The notes: a model not told the origin generated them from the letters alone. A DNA stretch of 64,000 bases from Chryseobacterium sp. JUb7 (GCF_024806495.1 NZ_JANUFF010000004.1:186001-250000), one strand, 5' to 3'. Positions 54,183 to 63,678 are shown, counted from the stretch's first letter. Numbers and translations are program-made.

Positions 54183-54845
54183 TTATTGAGTTACAAAGTG
54201 AAAAATTGCAATAAAAATAAATCCCGCAGGAACAATGATTGAAAACCATTTCCCGAAAGCTTTAATTACCGGAGTGTATTTAGGATGTCTTGCCCCGATT
54301 GACTGGAAAGAAGACTGAAATCCGTGTGCTAAGTGCAATCCTAATAAAACAAAAGAAATTACATACAAAGCCACTCTCCAGATGTCAGCAAACTTTTCGT
54401 GAAGCTCAGGCCAAAAACGTTCTGCATCAGGAGCGATTCCTTCTACATACTTATAATTGATTTCGTGTAACCAAAAATCATATAAGTGAAGCGCTAAGAA
54501 AGCCAATACAACAGCTCCGGAAATAATCATATTTCTGGACATCCATGATGAATTCACAGAAGGGTTGTTTGCTGCGTACTTTACAGGACGCGCTTTATTA
54601 TTCTTAATCTCCAGAACAAATCCCATAATGAAATGAAAAAGAACTGCAAAACCAAGAATAGGCTGCATTAAGAACTGCACAAAAGGATTATAGCCCATAA
54701 AATCAGATGCCGTATTGAACGCATCCTTATTCAGAACTGATAACAAATTGGTCGTCAAATGCAGTATAAGAAAAACCAGCAAAAATAGAGCTGATAATGC
54801 CATAGCATATTTTCTACCTATCGTAGAACTCGTTAAACCTGCCAT
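54183..54845 (-). CDS. sdhC: Succinate dehydrogenase cytochrome b558 subunit
   Basis: The membrane anchor binds two haems and menaquinone. The 220-residue protein has five predicted membrane segments (about 13-33, 60-80, 105-125, 157-175, 198-218), with His residues inside or near them (LILHLTTNLL, LHLYDFW, LHLAHGF, IFHFVTQ). It is the first gene of sdhCAB. A well-formed promoter at 54870-54897 and a CRP/FNR-like palindrome just above it control the operon. Confidence 0.95.
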   Translation of the reverse strand: MAGLTSSTIGRKYAMALSALFLLVFLILHLTTNLLSVLNKDAFNTASDFMGYNPFVQFLMQPILGFAVLFHFIMGFVLEIKNNKARPVKYAANNPSVNSSWMSRNMIISGAVVLAFLALHLYDFWLHEINYKYVEGIAPDAERFWPELHEKFADIWRVALYVISFVLLGLHLAHGFQSSFQSIGARHPKYTPVIKAFGKWFSIIVPAGFIFIAIFHFVTQ

Positions 54846-54869
54846 ATAAGTTTAAATTTGAATTTCCCA

Positions 54870-54897
54870 CAAAATTAAGAAATGTTAACTAAATCAA
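54870..54897 (-). promoter_or_regulatory. Promoter of sdhCAB
   Basis: On the minus strand TTG (54895-54897), a 17-bp spacer and TAATTTTG (54870-54877) lie 24 bases before the sdhC start. Confidence 0.75.
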
Positions 54898-54900
54898 AAA

Positions 54901-54915
54901 GTGAGAAATCTCACA
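54901..54915 (-). promoter_or_regulatory. CRP/FNR-like operator upstream of sdhCAB
   Basis: On the minus strand TGTGAGATTTCTCAC matches the half-sites TGTGA-N6-TCAC, and GTGAGA/TCTCAC is a perfect palindrome. It ends 3 bases upstream of the -33 element, centred about 42 bases before the likely transcription start, the class II activator position. Confidence 0.5.
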
Positions 54916-54989
54916 ATTAGTCAGTTTGTAATCTTTCTAAATAAGAGCCCCCAGCTTTGTAAATAAGGGAAAAACAAAAAATATAACAA

Positions 54990-56759
54990 TTAATTTATAT
55001 CATAAATTTTACTATCATAAATAACCTTTCGAGCTGATTTTGAAAAAGTATTTATTTCAACATGTTTGACTCTTCTCGATGCGCAATACGGATTGATGAT
55101 AAATTGTTTAATTTTTTGTTTATCAGAATTTTCATTAATCCAGAAACAGACCTTATTGCCTTTCTTCACAGAAAATATTTTACTTTTATGCCCGTTGTGA
55201 ACCAGAATTTCTGTTTTTTGGTTTTCATAAAAATCAAAACCAATTCTCATGATAAAAAAGCCGAGTATTACCATTATCAATCTTGCAGAATTTTTAACAT
55301 TAAATTTAATAATGGTAAACCTCAGCAGATAAATTATTAAAAACAGAAGCAGAACCTCAATAAGGTTTATTGAAATATTCTCAAAAAACAATGCATCAAA
55401 ATCAGAAAACCAATGAATAATTTTCAAAAGCACCTGAATTACAAAATCATAGACCATATTAACGTAGCTAAAATCAAGTTTAAAAGCAATTAATATCGTC
55501 ATCAAAAAAGAAAAAATGATAATTACTTCAGAAAAAGGAACAATGACAAGATTGGCAACAATAGAAATGAATGAAAACTGATGAAAATAGTATAATACTA
55601 ACGGTAGCGTGGCTAATTGTGCAGAAACAGAAATAGAGACGGTATTAAAAATCAATTTTTTAAACCAATGATCCTGTTTTGGAAAATATTTTAAAATAGG
55701 CTGATTCAACCAGAAAATCCCTAAAACAGCCAGGAAACTTAACTGAAAACCAACATCAAAAATCTGCTGAGTATCAACAATCAAAATAATAAAAGCCGAG
55801 AGGGCCAAAGAATGTAATAAATCCGGTTTTCTCTGCAACAGCATGTAAATAAAATATACACTCAGCATAATACAAGATCGGACAACCGAATTTCCAAACC
55901 CTATAAATATTGCAAATAACCAGATAAAAAGCAAGCTTAAAACAATTGCATATTTTCTGAATTTTAAAGGTAAAAATCTAATTAGCAAAAAATAAAGCAA
56001 TCCGTAAATAACAACAATATGCGTCCCCGAAATAGCAAGAAAATGCACCAATCCGGACCTGTTAAAATCCAGCACTGTCTGTGAATCTATTTCCGTACGA
56101 TCGGCAAGAATAATTCCTTTCAGAAACTCCTGTGTTTTAGAAGATATCCCGGACTTGTTAATATTTTGCAGAACATTCAGTCTTCTTTGAGAAAATTTTT
56201 CACTTAAGCTCAGATCATTTCTTACTGCAAAAGAAACCCCATCATTAATATAACATTGGTATTCAATTTTTTTTCTATTTAAATATTTTGAATAGTCAAA
56301 CTGAAAATTATATTGTGGCGGTTTAGGTTTTGTAATGTAAGCATTGGCTTTGTAATAATGTTTAAAATCTAACTCATCATGATCTTTTGGAATGTACAAC
56401 ACAGCATTAAACTGCTCCTTTCCAGCCTGTCCCAATGCCTCATATTTTTTATTTCTTTCATTTGTATTTAGTTTTTTGGAAATTTTAAACTCTATATTTT
56501 CATTTTTAGAAAGCAAGAATTTCTGTGGTGAAAAAGTATTTTGATGGTGAATAAAAATACCCATCAAAAAAAATAGACCCCCCAACAAATAAGGTCTGCT
56601 TCTAAATAGGAAATATGACTTTAAAGAAAAAGAAATTAAAATAATGACGCATATAGCCGCCATCAGAAAGTTAATATTTTCATCCAGATCAAACCAATCC
56701 TGAAAGAAAATCCCAAAGATAAAGCAGATAACGAGAATGAGAAGTGGTTGTTTATTCAA
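54990..56759 (-). CDS. comEC: ComEC/Rec2-family membrane protein lacking the hydrolase domain
   Basis: ComEC forms the inner-membrane channel for DNA uptake. The 589-residue protein has N-terminal membrane segments and a soluble DUF4131-like OB region (about 80-180). The Competence core with LVHFLAISGTHIVVIYGLLY and FIGFGNSVVRSCIMLSVYF follows, then further membrane segments up to about residue 500. Many bacterial ComEC proteins add a C-terminal metallo-beta-lactamase domain; here only about 80 residues follow, without the HXHXDH motif. A -7 box TATTTTTG is at 56779-56786. Confidence 0.9.
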   Translation of the reverse strand: MNKQPLLILVICFIFGIFFQDWFDLDENINFLMAAICVIILISFSLKSYFLFRSRPYLLGGLFFLMGIFIHHQNTFSPQKFLLSKNENIEFKISKKLNTNERNKKYEALGQAGKEQFNAVLYIPKDHDELDFKHYYKANAYITKPKPPQYNFQFDYSKYLNRKKIEYQCYINDGVSFAVRNDLSLSEKFSQRRLNVLQNINKSGISSKTQEFLKGIILADRTEIDSQTVLDFNRSGLVHFLAISGTHIVVIYGLLYFLLIRFLPLKFRKYAIVLSLLFIWLFAIFIGFGNSVVRSCIMLSVYFIYMLLQRKPDLLHSLALSAFIILIVDTQQIFDVGFQLSFLAVLGIFWLNQPILKYFPKQDHWFKKLIFNTVSISVSAQLATLPLVLYYFHQFSFISIVANLVIVPFSEVIIIFSFLMTILIAFKLDFSYVNMVYDFVIQVLLKIIHWFSDFDALFFENISINLIEVLLLFLIIYLLRFTIIKFNVKNSARLIMVILGFFIMRIGFDFYENQKTEILVHNGHKSKIFSVKKGNKVCFWINENSDKQKIKQFIINPYCASRRVKHVEINTFSKSARKVIYDSKIYDIN

Positions 56760-56860
56760 TCGAATGAGTTGTGTTATTCAAAAATATTTATTGAGGCGAA
56801 TATTTGCACATCAAAATTTCAGAATTTTCAAAACAGGACAACATTCATGATATAAAAGAA

Positions 56861-56887
56861 AAATCGCAGAAAAAACTTCTACGATTT
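56861..56887 (-). terminator. Terminator of lpxB
   Basis: An 11-bp stem with one wobble pair (AAATCGCAGAA and TTCTACGATTT) is followed on the minus strand by T residues, 19 bases after the lpxB stop. Confidence 0.85.
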
Positions 56888-56906
56888 ATATAAATAATTC
56901 AATATT

Positions 56907-58010
56907 TTAAACCTTTAAAATAACCTCAGCGGCATGATCACTTGCCCCGCTTCCGCCAAGTTTCTCTCGTAAAAGCTCGTAATCATTTAATATCTGAGCT
57001 CTTTTTCCCCCCTCTATCACTTTCTTCAGTTCATCTACAAGATTCTTTGTATTGAGATCATTCTGAATCAGTTCTTTTACCACTTCACGATCCATAATCA
57101 AATTAACCAAAGAAATATAATTAATATTTTTAACCAACCTTTTTGCAATAGCGTAAGAAATTTTACTTCCCCGGTAGCAGACCACTTCCGGAATATTTAA
57201 TAAAGCAGTTTCCAAAGTAGCTGTTCCTGAAGTTACCAATGCTGCCTTTGAACATCTTAATAAATCATACGTTCGGTTTGAGACAAAATGCACGTTTTCG
57301 TCCACATATTTTTGATAAAATTCTTTTGGAAGACTCGGAGCTCCGGCAATGACAAACTGATATTCTTTAAAATAAGGTCTTACGGAAAGCATAATTTCCA
57401 GCATCTTTTCCACTTCCTGTTTTCTGGAACCCGGTAAAAGCGCAATAATTTCTTTTTCGTTTAAACCATTTTCTGATTTAAAATCTTCTGTACTGATATC
57501 TTTCAGATTGGAGATCGCATCCAATAACGGATGTCCTACAAAATGAGAATGCACTCCATGTTTTTTATAAAAATCTTCTTCAAAAGGAAGAATAACCATC
57601 ATCTCATCCACGTATTTTTTGATGATCTCGACCCTGCCTTCTTTCCAGGCCCAGAGCTGGGGCGAAATATAATACACCACTTTTATTTCAAGCTCTTTTG
57701 CAAACTTTGCAATACGTAAATTAAATCCGGGATAATCAACAAGAATTAAAACATCTGGTCGATGGTTTTTTATATCCTCTTTGCAAAACTTAATATTATT
57801 CAGGATCGTCCGCAGATTTTTTGCCACTTCCAAAAACCCCATGAAAGCGAGATCTTTGTAGTGCTTCACCAATGTTCCACCCTGTGCAGCCATCAGATCG
57901 CCACCCCAAAAACGAAATTCTGCCTGGGAATCTTTTTGTTTTAAAGCTTTTATCAAATTACTTCCGTGCAAATCTCCGGAAGCTTCACCTGCGATAATGT
58001 AATACTTCAT
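56907..58010 (-). CDS. lpxB: Lipid-A-disaccharide synthase
   Basis: The inner-membrane-associated GT19 glycosyltransferase joins UDP-diacylglucosamine and lipid X. The 367-residue protein starts YYIIAGEASGDLHGSNLIKA and contains YYISPQLWAWKEGR and the LLPGSRKQEVEKMLEIML motif. The AALVTSGTATLETALLNIPEVV donor-binding region follows. The length is normal. It is followed by its own terminator. Confidence 0.96.
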   Translation of the reverse strand: MKYYIIAGEASGDLHGSNLIKALKQKDSQAEFRFWGGDLMAAQGGTLVKHYKDLAFMGFLEVAKNLRTILNNIKFCKEDIKNHRPDVLILVDYPGFNLRIAKFAKELEIKVVYYISPQLWAWKEGRVEIIKKYVDEMMVILPFEEDFYKKHGVHSHFVGHPLLDAISNLKDISTEDFKSENGLNEKEIIALLPGSRKQEVEKMLEIMLSVRPYFKEYQFVIAGAPSLPKEFYQKYVDENVHFVSNRTYDLLRCSKAALVTSGTATLETALLNIPEVVCYRGSKISYAIAKRLVKNINYISLVNLIMDREVVKELIQNDLNTKNLVDELKKVIEGGKRAQILNDYELLREKLGGSGASDHAAEVILKV

Positions 58011-58150
58011 TTTTTATGAAATGTCTTATTATTTTTATAGCTACCCAAAAACTCCTTTTTCACATTCATTCCATGAGATTATTTTGAATTATGGGAGGTT
58101 TCTATGATAGGAATAGAGAACAAATTAAACCTTTGTAAGATCTTAATTTG

Positions 58151-58158
58151 TAAATTTG
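58151..58158 (+). promoter_or_regulatory. -7 box of the DUF2480 gene
   Basis: TAAATTTG lies 10 bases upstream of the first ATG (58169) and 19 bases upstream of the second in-frame ATG (58178). The short distance favours the second ATG as the real start. A TTG at 58133-58135 leaves only a 15-bp spacer. Confidence 0.45.
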
Positions 58159-58168
58159 TTCAAAGATA

Positions 58169-58687
58169 ATGATAAAAATGTCAGAAGAATTTGAAATCCG
58201 AAATAAAGTTGCAGAAAGCGGTTTAATCAATTTTGATCTTACCGATCTCGTTCCTAAAGGTCCAAGAAAAGGGATAGATCTTAAAGATTTTCTTTTCATG
58301 GAAATGATTTTAAAAGAAAAAGATTTCCGCGAAAAAGTAGCAGCGATCAACACTGAAGAATACCAGGGGGCTTATGTTTATATTTACAATTCTGCAGATG
58401 CAATCGTTCCGCTTTGGGCTTACTTTTTAATAACAGCACAGCTCACAGGAGTAACTAAAAAAGTAGTTTTCGGAAATCGTGAAGACCTTGAAGTTCTTTT
58501 AATGCATAATGCCGTTCAGACGTATGATTTTGAAGAAATGAGAGGTAAAAGAGTCTTGGTAAAAGGCTGTTCTGATAAAGAAATTCCTGAAAATGCTTAT
58601 ATCGAGCTAGTAGAACAACTGCAACCGATTGTAAAGTCATTAATGTTTGGAGAAGCTTGCTCCAATGTCCCGATTTTAAAAAATTAA
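58169..58687 (+). CDS. DUF2480 family protein
   Basis: The 172-residue protein matches a Bacteroidota-restricted family of unknown function. Landmarks are LINFDLTDLVPKGPRKGIDL, FLFMEMILKEKDFRE, GAYVYIYNSADAIVPLWAYF and the C-terminal VKSLMFGEACSNVPI. The Cys near the end and the earlier VKGCSDKEIP are notable. Two in-frame ATG codons lie three codons apart (58169 and 58178); the -7 box TAAATTTG at 58151-58158 makes the second as likely as the first. Flanking genes are lpxB, divergent, and a DUF937 gene. Confidence 0.85.
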   Translation: MIKMSEEFEIRNKVAESGLINFDLTDLVPKGPRKGIDLKDFLFMEMILKEKDFREKVAAINTEEYQGAYVYIYNSADAIVPLWAYFLITAQLTGVTKKVVFGNREDLEVLLMHNAVQTYDFEEMRGKRVLVKGCSDKEIPENAYIELVEQLQPIVKSLMFGEACSNVPILKN

Positions 58688-58808
58688 GCTAAAAATCAAT
58701 ACTTTACAGAAAACATTAAACTTTAACAGTAATTTTTGTTAAAAAAAATTATTCAGGAATATTTTTTGATAACTTTGGTTTGCTTAACAATTAAATAAAC
58801 ACAAAATT

Positions 58809-59468
58809 ATGAGTTTAATCGACCTACTTACAGGAAATACCGGAAATCAGGTTGCTGAAAAGGCTGAAAATAAATTTGGGATCAGCAGAAATCAAATCCT
58901 GGCATTATTAGCTGTTGCCGCTCCGCTCATTATTTCTTATCTCAGAAATAAATCTCAGGACACTAAGGAAGCAGAAGCATTAAATAACGCTTTAGACAAA
59001 GACCATGACGGAAGTATTTTAGATGATGTTTCCCAGGCGGAATCAAGGGAAGCTGAAGGAGGTTCTATTATAAATCATATTTTCGGAAATGATAAACAAA
59101 CTGTAGAAAACCAGTTATCATTAACTTCAGGTATTTCTATCGATAAGATAGGACCTATTCTTGCCATGTTAGCGCCTGTAATTATGGGTTATATTGGCAA
59201 AGAAAAACAACAGAACAATGTTGGTGCAGGAGGTTTAGGAGATCTATTGGGAGGAATTCTTGGAAACGCTTCTAATCAGGCTCAGACGCAGCAGTCAAAT
59301 CCTCTGAATGACATTTTAGGCAGTGTTCTCGGCGATAGTGGATCTCAATCTTCAGGAAATCCGTTGAATGACATTTTAGGAAGTGTTCTTGGAGGTAACA
59401 ACAGTCAGGAGAAGAAACAAGGCGGAGGCGGATTGGGAGATATCCTTGGAGGATTTTTTGGAAAATAA
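58809..59468 (+). CDS. DUF937 domain protein
   Basis: The 219-residue protein has a DUF937 domain (about residues 5-135) with the two similar helical halves FGISRNQILALLAVAAPLII and ISIDKIGPILAMLAPVIMGY. A low-complexity tail has repeats of NPLNDILGSVLG and Gly-rich linkers. The family function is unknown; some members are related to the YidB group. A -7 box TAACTTTG is at 58770-58777. A terminator follows. Confidence 0.88.
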   Translation: MSLIDLLTGNTGNQVAEKAENKFGISRNQILALLAVAAPLIISYLRNKSQDTKEAEALNNALDKDHDGSILDDVSQAESREAEGGSIINHIFGNDKQTVENQLSLTSGISIDKIGPILAMLAPVIMGYIGKEKQQNNVGAGGLGDLLGGILGNASNQAQTQQSNPLNDILGSVLGDSGSQSSGNPLNDILGSVLGGNNSQEKKQGGGGLGDILGGFFGK

Positions 59469-59485
59469 TTTAATTTTGTAATATC

Positions 59486-59520
59486 AAAAAAGACCAAAGA
59501 TTATCTCTTTGGTCTTTTTT
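59486..59520 (+). terminator. Terminator of the DUF937 gene
   Basis: A perfect stem AAAAAGACCAAAGA and its complement, loop ttatc, ends in T residues. It starts 18 bases after the stop. It may also serve the convergent THX gene. Confidence 0.9.
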
Positions 59521-59533
59521 ATTTCTGTGCTAA

Positions 59534-59650
59534 TTACTTTGCTTTTTCTTCTGAAGCTGCGTAAGATTTTGAAGCTTTCTTAGGTCTTCTTTTACCATAA
59601 CTTCCATTGTTGATTTTTCCTCTTCTGGATTTTTTATCTCCTTTTCCCAT
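59534..59650 (-). CDS. 30S ribosomal protein THX
   Basis: This 38-residue, very basic protein begins MGKGDKKSRRGKINNGSYGK and continues with RRPKKAS before ending in EEKAK. The GKGDKK(S/T)RRGKI start is the signature of the Thx (bTHX) ribosomal protein that fills a cavity in the 30S head of Thermus and Bacteroidota ribosomes. It is shorter than usual gene-finding cut-offs. It faces the DUF937 gene across a shared terminator. Confidence 0.93.
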   Translation of the reverse strand: MGKGDKKSRRGKINNGSYGKRRPKKASKSYAASEEKAK

Positions 59651-59738
59651 AGTAATAAATTTTAGTTGATTTAATACGAATTTAGAAAATCCAGTTTAAA
59701 ATTAAGGTAATTTAGGTGTTAAAATAATTATAAAAATT

Positions 59739-59840
59739 GGCTTGGAGTTTGAAGATGGAGGCTGGAGGTTTATCATTACACCGCAAATTTTCTTAGGTTT
59801 AAAAACTTCAAGCCTCCATCTTCAAACTTCCAGCCTTTAA
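59739..59840. repeat. Gene-less inverted heptamer-array element
   Basis: The left arm (59739-59771) and the inverse of the right arm (about 59801-59835) agree at 29 of 33 positions. Both are built from 7-bp units of TGGAGGC/TGAAGAT type. The centre is about 30 bases. The TAA stop of the MATE gene (59837-59839) lies at the end of the right arm. The element is related in unit sequence to the one at 27772-27846. Confidence 0.85.
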
Positions 59841-61231
59841 ACCTTCACTGTTTTCCACTTTCCTTTTCTAAACAAAATAAAGGCAACAATCGTAATAAAA
59901 GTTTCTGCTGCCGGAATTGATATAAAAACACCTTTCGGTCCCATTTCAAAATGTTTGGAAAGAAAATAAGCCAACGGAATCTGAAAAAGCCAGAACCCGA
60001 TAAGATTAACCCAAGTCGGCGTCCATGTATCTCCAGCTCCATTAAACGCATTGATCATCACCATTCCGATCCCGTAGAAAATAAAACCTACACTCATGAT
60101 GTGTAAAGCATTTTTAGCAAAGCTTTTAATCTCAACCTCCTGTGTAAAAAAACTTACAAGAAAATCTCCTAAAAAGAAAAATATAAGGCTTACCGTAAGC
60201 ATAAAAATAACATTATACTTCACTGTTTTCATCACAGACTGCTCCGCACGCAACATTTCATTCGCTCCCATATTTTGTCCCACCAATGTGGAAGCGGCAT
60301 TACTTAATCCCCAGGCCGGAAGCATAAAAAACATCATTAAACGGAGAGCCGTCTGATAACCCGCCGAAGCATTTTCACCACCCGTTGTCGCCACAAGCTG
60401 TGCCAAAAAAATCCAACTGCAGGATGCAATGACAAATTGAAAAATTCCCGGAGTGGCAATTTTTACGATTGATTTTATCATTTTAAAATCCGGAGTGAAA
60501 TATTTCTGCTTAATTCTGATTTGCGAGTCGGCAACCAATAAATAATATAACTGGTATAAAACTCCGATACTTCTTCCAATTGTTGTCGCAAGAGCTGCTC
60601 CCGTCAATCCCATTGCAGGAATAGGTCCGAAACCTTTTATTAGCAAAGGGCAAAGAATAATGTTGGCAATATTGGCAATCCACAGACTTTTCATAGCAAT
60701 GGCGGCATTTCCTGCGCCTCTGAAGATTCCGTTGATTAAAAACAACAGCATAATAATCACACTGCTTCCCATCATAATTCTTGTAAAATCTTTCCCAAAA
60801 GCGGCAGCTTCAGGTTTTGAACCCATGAGAATTAAAATTTCCTCAGCATATACCACGCCGATTATACTCAGAATAAAAGTCACTGCAAAAGAAACCAATA
60901 TCACCTGTGCAGCACTTTTTGAAGCTTTTTCAGGATTTTTTTCACCCACCCTTCTGGCAACCAATGCCGTCGCTGCCATGCTCATTCCTATGGCAATGGA
61001 ATACATGATAGAAAGTACAGATTCAGTCAGCCCAACAGTTTGTATGGCATAGCCGCTTTCTTTTAAGTGTCCCACAAAATAAAGATCTACCAAAGCAAAG
61101 ACAGATTCCATTGCCATTTCCAGCATCATGGGAATTGCAAGCAAAAGAACAGCATTTCTTATGCTTACTTTGGTATAATCAACATGCTCTCCACTTAACG
61201 CTTTCTTTATAAAATCCAGATATTTCTTCAT
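59837..61231 (-). CDS. MATE-family efflux transporter
   Basis: The 464-residue protein has twelve hydrophobic segments in two related halves. MATE landmarks include LAIPMMLEMAMESVFALVDL near residue 32, VGLTESVLSIMYSIAIGMSM, and in the second half STLVGQNMGANEMLRAEQSV with the GAGDTWTP loop. It is expected to export drugs or cationic metabolites using Na+ or H+. The C-terminal TVKV and stop codon lie at the repeat arm described at 59739. A -7 box TACTTTTG is at 61256-61263. Confidence 0.93.
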   Translation of the reverse strand: MKKYLDFIKKALSGEHVDYTKVSIRNAVLLLAIPMMLEMAMESVFALVDLYFVGHLKESGYAIQTVGLTESVLSIMYSIAIGMSMAATALVARRVGEKNPEKASKSAAQVILVSFAVTFILSIIGVVYAEEILILMGSKPEAAAFGKDFTRIMMGSSVIIMLLFLINGIFRGAGNAAIAMKSLWIANIANIILCPLLIKGFGPIPAMGLTGAALATTIGRSIGVLYQLYYLLVADSQIRIKQKYFTPDFKMIKSIVKIATPGIFQFVIASCSWIFLAQLVATTGGENASAGYQTALRLMMFFMLPAWGLSNAASTLVGQNMGANEMLRAEQSVMKTVKYNVIFMLTVSLIFFFLGDFLVSFFTQEVEIKSFAKNALHIMSVGFIFYGIGMVMINAFNGAGDTWTPTWVNLIGFWLFQIPLAYFLSKHFEMGPKGVFISIPAAETFITIVAFILFRKGKWKTVKV

Positions 61232-61293
61232 TTTAAATAAATTTTCTCATCGTTTCAAAAGTACAAATTCAAATCTTATTAAAACTTAGCAGG

Positions 61294-61320
61294 TTGAATC
61301 AAAAATTTACTTTAGTTTTG
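61294..61320 (+). promoter_or_regulatory. Promoter of the ankyrin-repeat gene
   Basis: TTG (61294-61296), a 16-bp spacer and TAGTTTTG (61313-61320) lie 21 bases before the ATG at 61342. Confidence 0.5.
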
Positions 61321-61341
61321 TATATTCATTAAAAATAGGTC

Positions 61342-61779
61342 ATGAAAAAAACAGTATCTACAATTTTAATCTTTGGTATTTCAATTTTTGCTAATCTGTT
61401 ATTGGCGCAGGAAATTTCAAAAGAACAAATGCAAGCCTTTCAAACAGATAATGTTGAAGCCTTTAAAAAGAATTTTTCGAAAGATGATTTTAATAAATGT
61501 TTTGCGGTAAAAGAAAACTCATTCAGCTTATTAAATTTAAGTGTAAAATATGATCGAAAAAACATTTTCAACTATTTACTGAACAACAATGCAGAAGTTA
61601 ATAAAATTTGTGGCGGACAAAGTCCATTAATGATCGCCGGAAGATATGGAAAAGCTGATCTGGCTAAAACACTTCTAAAAAAAGGAGCCAGTAAAAATCT
61701 GAAAAATGAAAAAGGGGAAACGGCAAAAGACTTTGCGGTAAAATACAAACAAGAAGCCCTAACATCGGTTTTAAAATAA
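61342..61779 (+). CDS. Secreted ankyrin-repeat protein
   Basis: The 145-residue protein has a signal peptide (about 1-22, FANLLLAQE) and two to three ankyrin repeats. The clearest is SPLMIAGRYGKADLAKTLLK followed by GASKNLKNEKGETAKDFAVK. It is probably periplasmic and mediates protein contacts. Partners are unknown. It is monocistronic with a promoter and a terminator. Confidence 0.85.
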   Translation: MKKTVSTILIFGISIFANLLLAQEISKEQMQAFQTDNVEAFKKNFSKDDFNKCFAVKENSFSLLNLSVKYDRKNIFNYLLNNNAEVNKICGGQSPLMIAGRYGKADLAKTLLKKGASKNLKNEKGETAKDFAVKYKQEALTSVLK

Positions 61780-61800
61780 GAAAATATTCAAATACAATTT

Positions 61801-61826
61801 AAAAACTTCCGAAAGGGAGTTTTTTT
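61801..61826 (+). terminator. Terminator of the ankyrin-repeat gene
   Basis: The stem AAACTTCC/GGGAGTTT with loop GAAA is followed by a T run, 22 bases after the stop. Its T run overlaps the -33 element of aspS. Confidence 0.8.
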
Positions 61827-61857
61827 GTTTCTAAAACCTTCAAAAATCTTATCTTTG
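61825..61857 (+). promoter_or_regulatory. Promoter of aspS
   Basis: TTG (61825-61827), a 22-bp spacer and TATCTTTG (61850-61857) lie 61 bases before the aspS ATG. Confidence 0.65.
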
Positions 61858-61918
61858 CAAACGAAAATTAAAGGCTTAAAACTTTGGGCCTTCAACATTG
61901 AACTTTAAACAAATAATT

Positions 61919-63673
61919 ATGTTTCGATCGCACACAAACGGAGAATTATCTCTAAAAAATCTTAATGAAGAAGTTACACTGTCAGGATGGGTACAAACTA
62001 TCCGTGATAAAGGATTTATGATTTGGATAGATCTTCGAGATCGTTACGGAATTACTCAGTTGGTTTTCGATCAGGACCGTTCTACAGCGGAATTGATGGA
62101 AAATGCAAAAAAACTGGGACGTGAATTTGTAATTCAGGTTACGGGACGTGTCATTGAAAGAGTAAGCAAAAACCCTAATATTCCGACTGGAGAAATTGAA
62201 ATTTTAGTTGAAAAATTAGAAGTTCTTAATGAATCTCAGCTTCCGCCTTTCACCATTGAAGATGAAACGGATGGTGGTGAAGAATTAAGAATGAAATACC
62301 GTTATCTGGATATCAGAAGAGCTCCGGTGAGAGATAAACTGATCTTCCGTCACAAAATGGCGCAAAAGGTTAGAAATTATCTTTCAGACGAAGGATTTAT
62401 CGAGGTTGAAACTCCGGTTTTAATTAAATCTACTCCGGAAGGAGCGAGAGACTTCGTGGTACCAAGCAGAATGAATCCGGGACAGTTTTATGCATTGCCA
62501 CAGTCTCCACAGACCTTTAAGCAGTTGCTGATGGTAGGCGGAATGGATAAATATTTCCAGATTGTGAAATGTTTCCGTGATGAGGATTTAAGAGCAGACA
62601 GACAGCCTGAATTTACACAAATCGACTGTGAAATGGCTTTCGTAGAGCAGGAAGACGTCATGAATGTTTTTGAAGGAATGACGAAAACTTTGATTAAAGA
62701 TATTACAGGTCAGGAATTCGGAGCATTTCCAAGAATGACTTTCGCAGATGCGATGCAGAAATACGGAAACGACAAACCGGATATCCGTTTCGGAATGGAA
62801 TTCGTGGAATTGAACGAATTGGTAAAAGGAAAAGATTTCAAAATATTTGATGAGGCTGAATTGGTTGTCGGAATCAATGTTGAAGGATGTGCAGATTATA
62901 CAAGAAAGCAGATCGATGAGCTTGTTGACTGGGTAAAAAGACCACAGATCGGAGCTTCAGGAATGGTTTGGGCAAAATTCCAGAATGATGGTGTAAAAAC
63001 TTCTTCTGTAAATAAATTCTACAACGAAGAAGATTTAGCAAAAATTATCGAGAAATTCGGAGCGAAAGAAGGCGATTTAATGCTAATTCTTTCCGGAAAC
63101 GAACACAAAGTAAGAACTCAACTTTCTGCGCTGAGAATGGAGCTTGGAAACCGTTTGGGATTAAGAAAAGGAGATGTATTTGCTCCGCTTTGGGTAGTTG
63201 ACTTCCCATTATTGGAATTTGACGAAGAAAGCGGACGTTACCATGCAATGCACCACCCTTTCACCTCTCCAAAACCGGAAGATATCCACTTATTGGAAAC
63301 TGATCCCGGAAAAGCAAGAGCTAACGCTTACGATATGGTATTGAACGGAAACGAAATCGGTGGAGGTTCTATCAGAATCTTCGATAAAGAATTACAGTCA
63401 AGAATGTTTGATCTTTTAGGATTCTCAAAAGAAGAGGCTGAAGCGCAGTTCGGATTCTTAATGAACGCTTTCAAATACGGAGCACCGCCTCATGGAGGTT
63501 TAGCATTCGGATTTGACCGTTTGGTAGCTATTTTGGACGGCAATGAGGTGATCAGAGATTATATCGCATTCCCTAAGAATAATTCAGGACGTGATGTGAT
63601 GATCGATGCGCCTGCAGCTATTGCTGATGAGCAGCTCGATGAATTGGAATTACAATTGAATTTAAAAGCATAA
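61919..63673 (+). CDS. aspS: Aspartate-tRNA ligase
   Basis: This class IIb synthetase charges tRNA-Asp. The 584-residue protein has the N-terminal OB anticodon-binding domain ([20 protein letters not shown]), motif 2 ([20 protein letters not shown]), a GAD-type insertion domain and motif 3 ([15 protein letters not shown]). The open frame extends 7 codons upstream to a TTG, but the ATG at 61919 starting [10 protein letters not shown] is the family start. The terminator hairpin at 63679 follows directly. Confidence 0.97.
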   Translation: MFRSHTNGELSLKNLNEEVTLSGWVQTIRDKGFMIWIDLRDRYGITQLVFDQDRSTAELMENAKKLGREFVIQVTGRVIERVSKNPNIPTGEIEILVEKLEVLNESQLPPFTIEDETDGGEELRMKYRYLDIRRAPVRDKLIFRHKMAQKVRNYLSDEGFIEVETPVLIKSTPEGARDFVVPSRMNPGQFYALPQSPQTFKQLLMVGGMDKYFQIVKCFRDEDLRADRQPEFTQIDCEMAFVEQEDVMNVFEGMTKTLIKDITGQEFGAFPRMTFADAMQKYGNDKPDIRFGMEFVELNELVKGKDFKIFDEAELVVGINVEGCADYTRKQIDELVDWVKRPQIGASGMVWAKFQNDGVKTSSVNKFYNEEDLAKIIEKFGAKEGDLMLILSGNEHKVRTQLSALRMELGNRLGLRKGDVFAPLWVVDFPLLEFDEESGRYHAMHHPFTSPKPEDIHLLETDPGKARANAYDMVLNGNEIGGGSIRIFDKELQSRMFDLLGFSKEEAEAQFGFLMNAFKYGAPPHGGLAFGFDRLVAILDGNEVIRDYIAFPKNNSGRDVMIDAPAAIADEQLDELELQLNLKA

Positions 63674-63678
63674 ATTAG

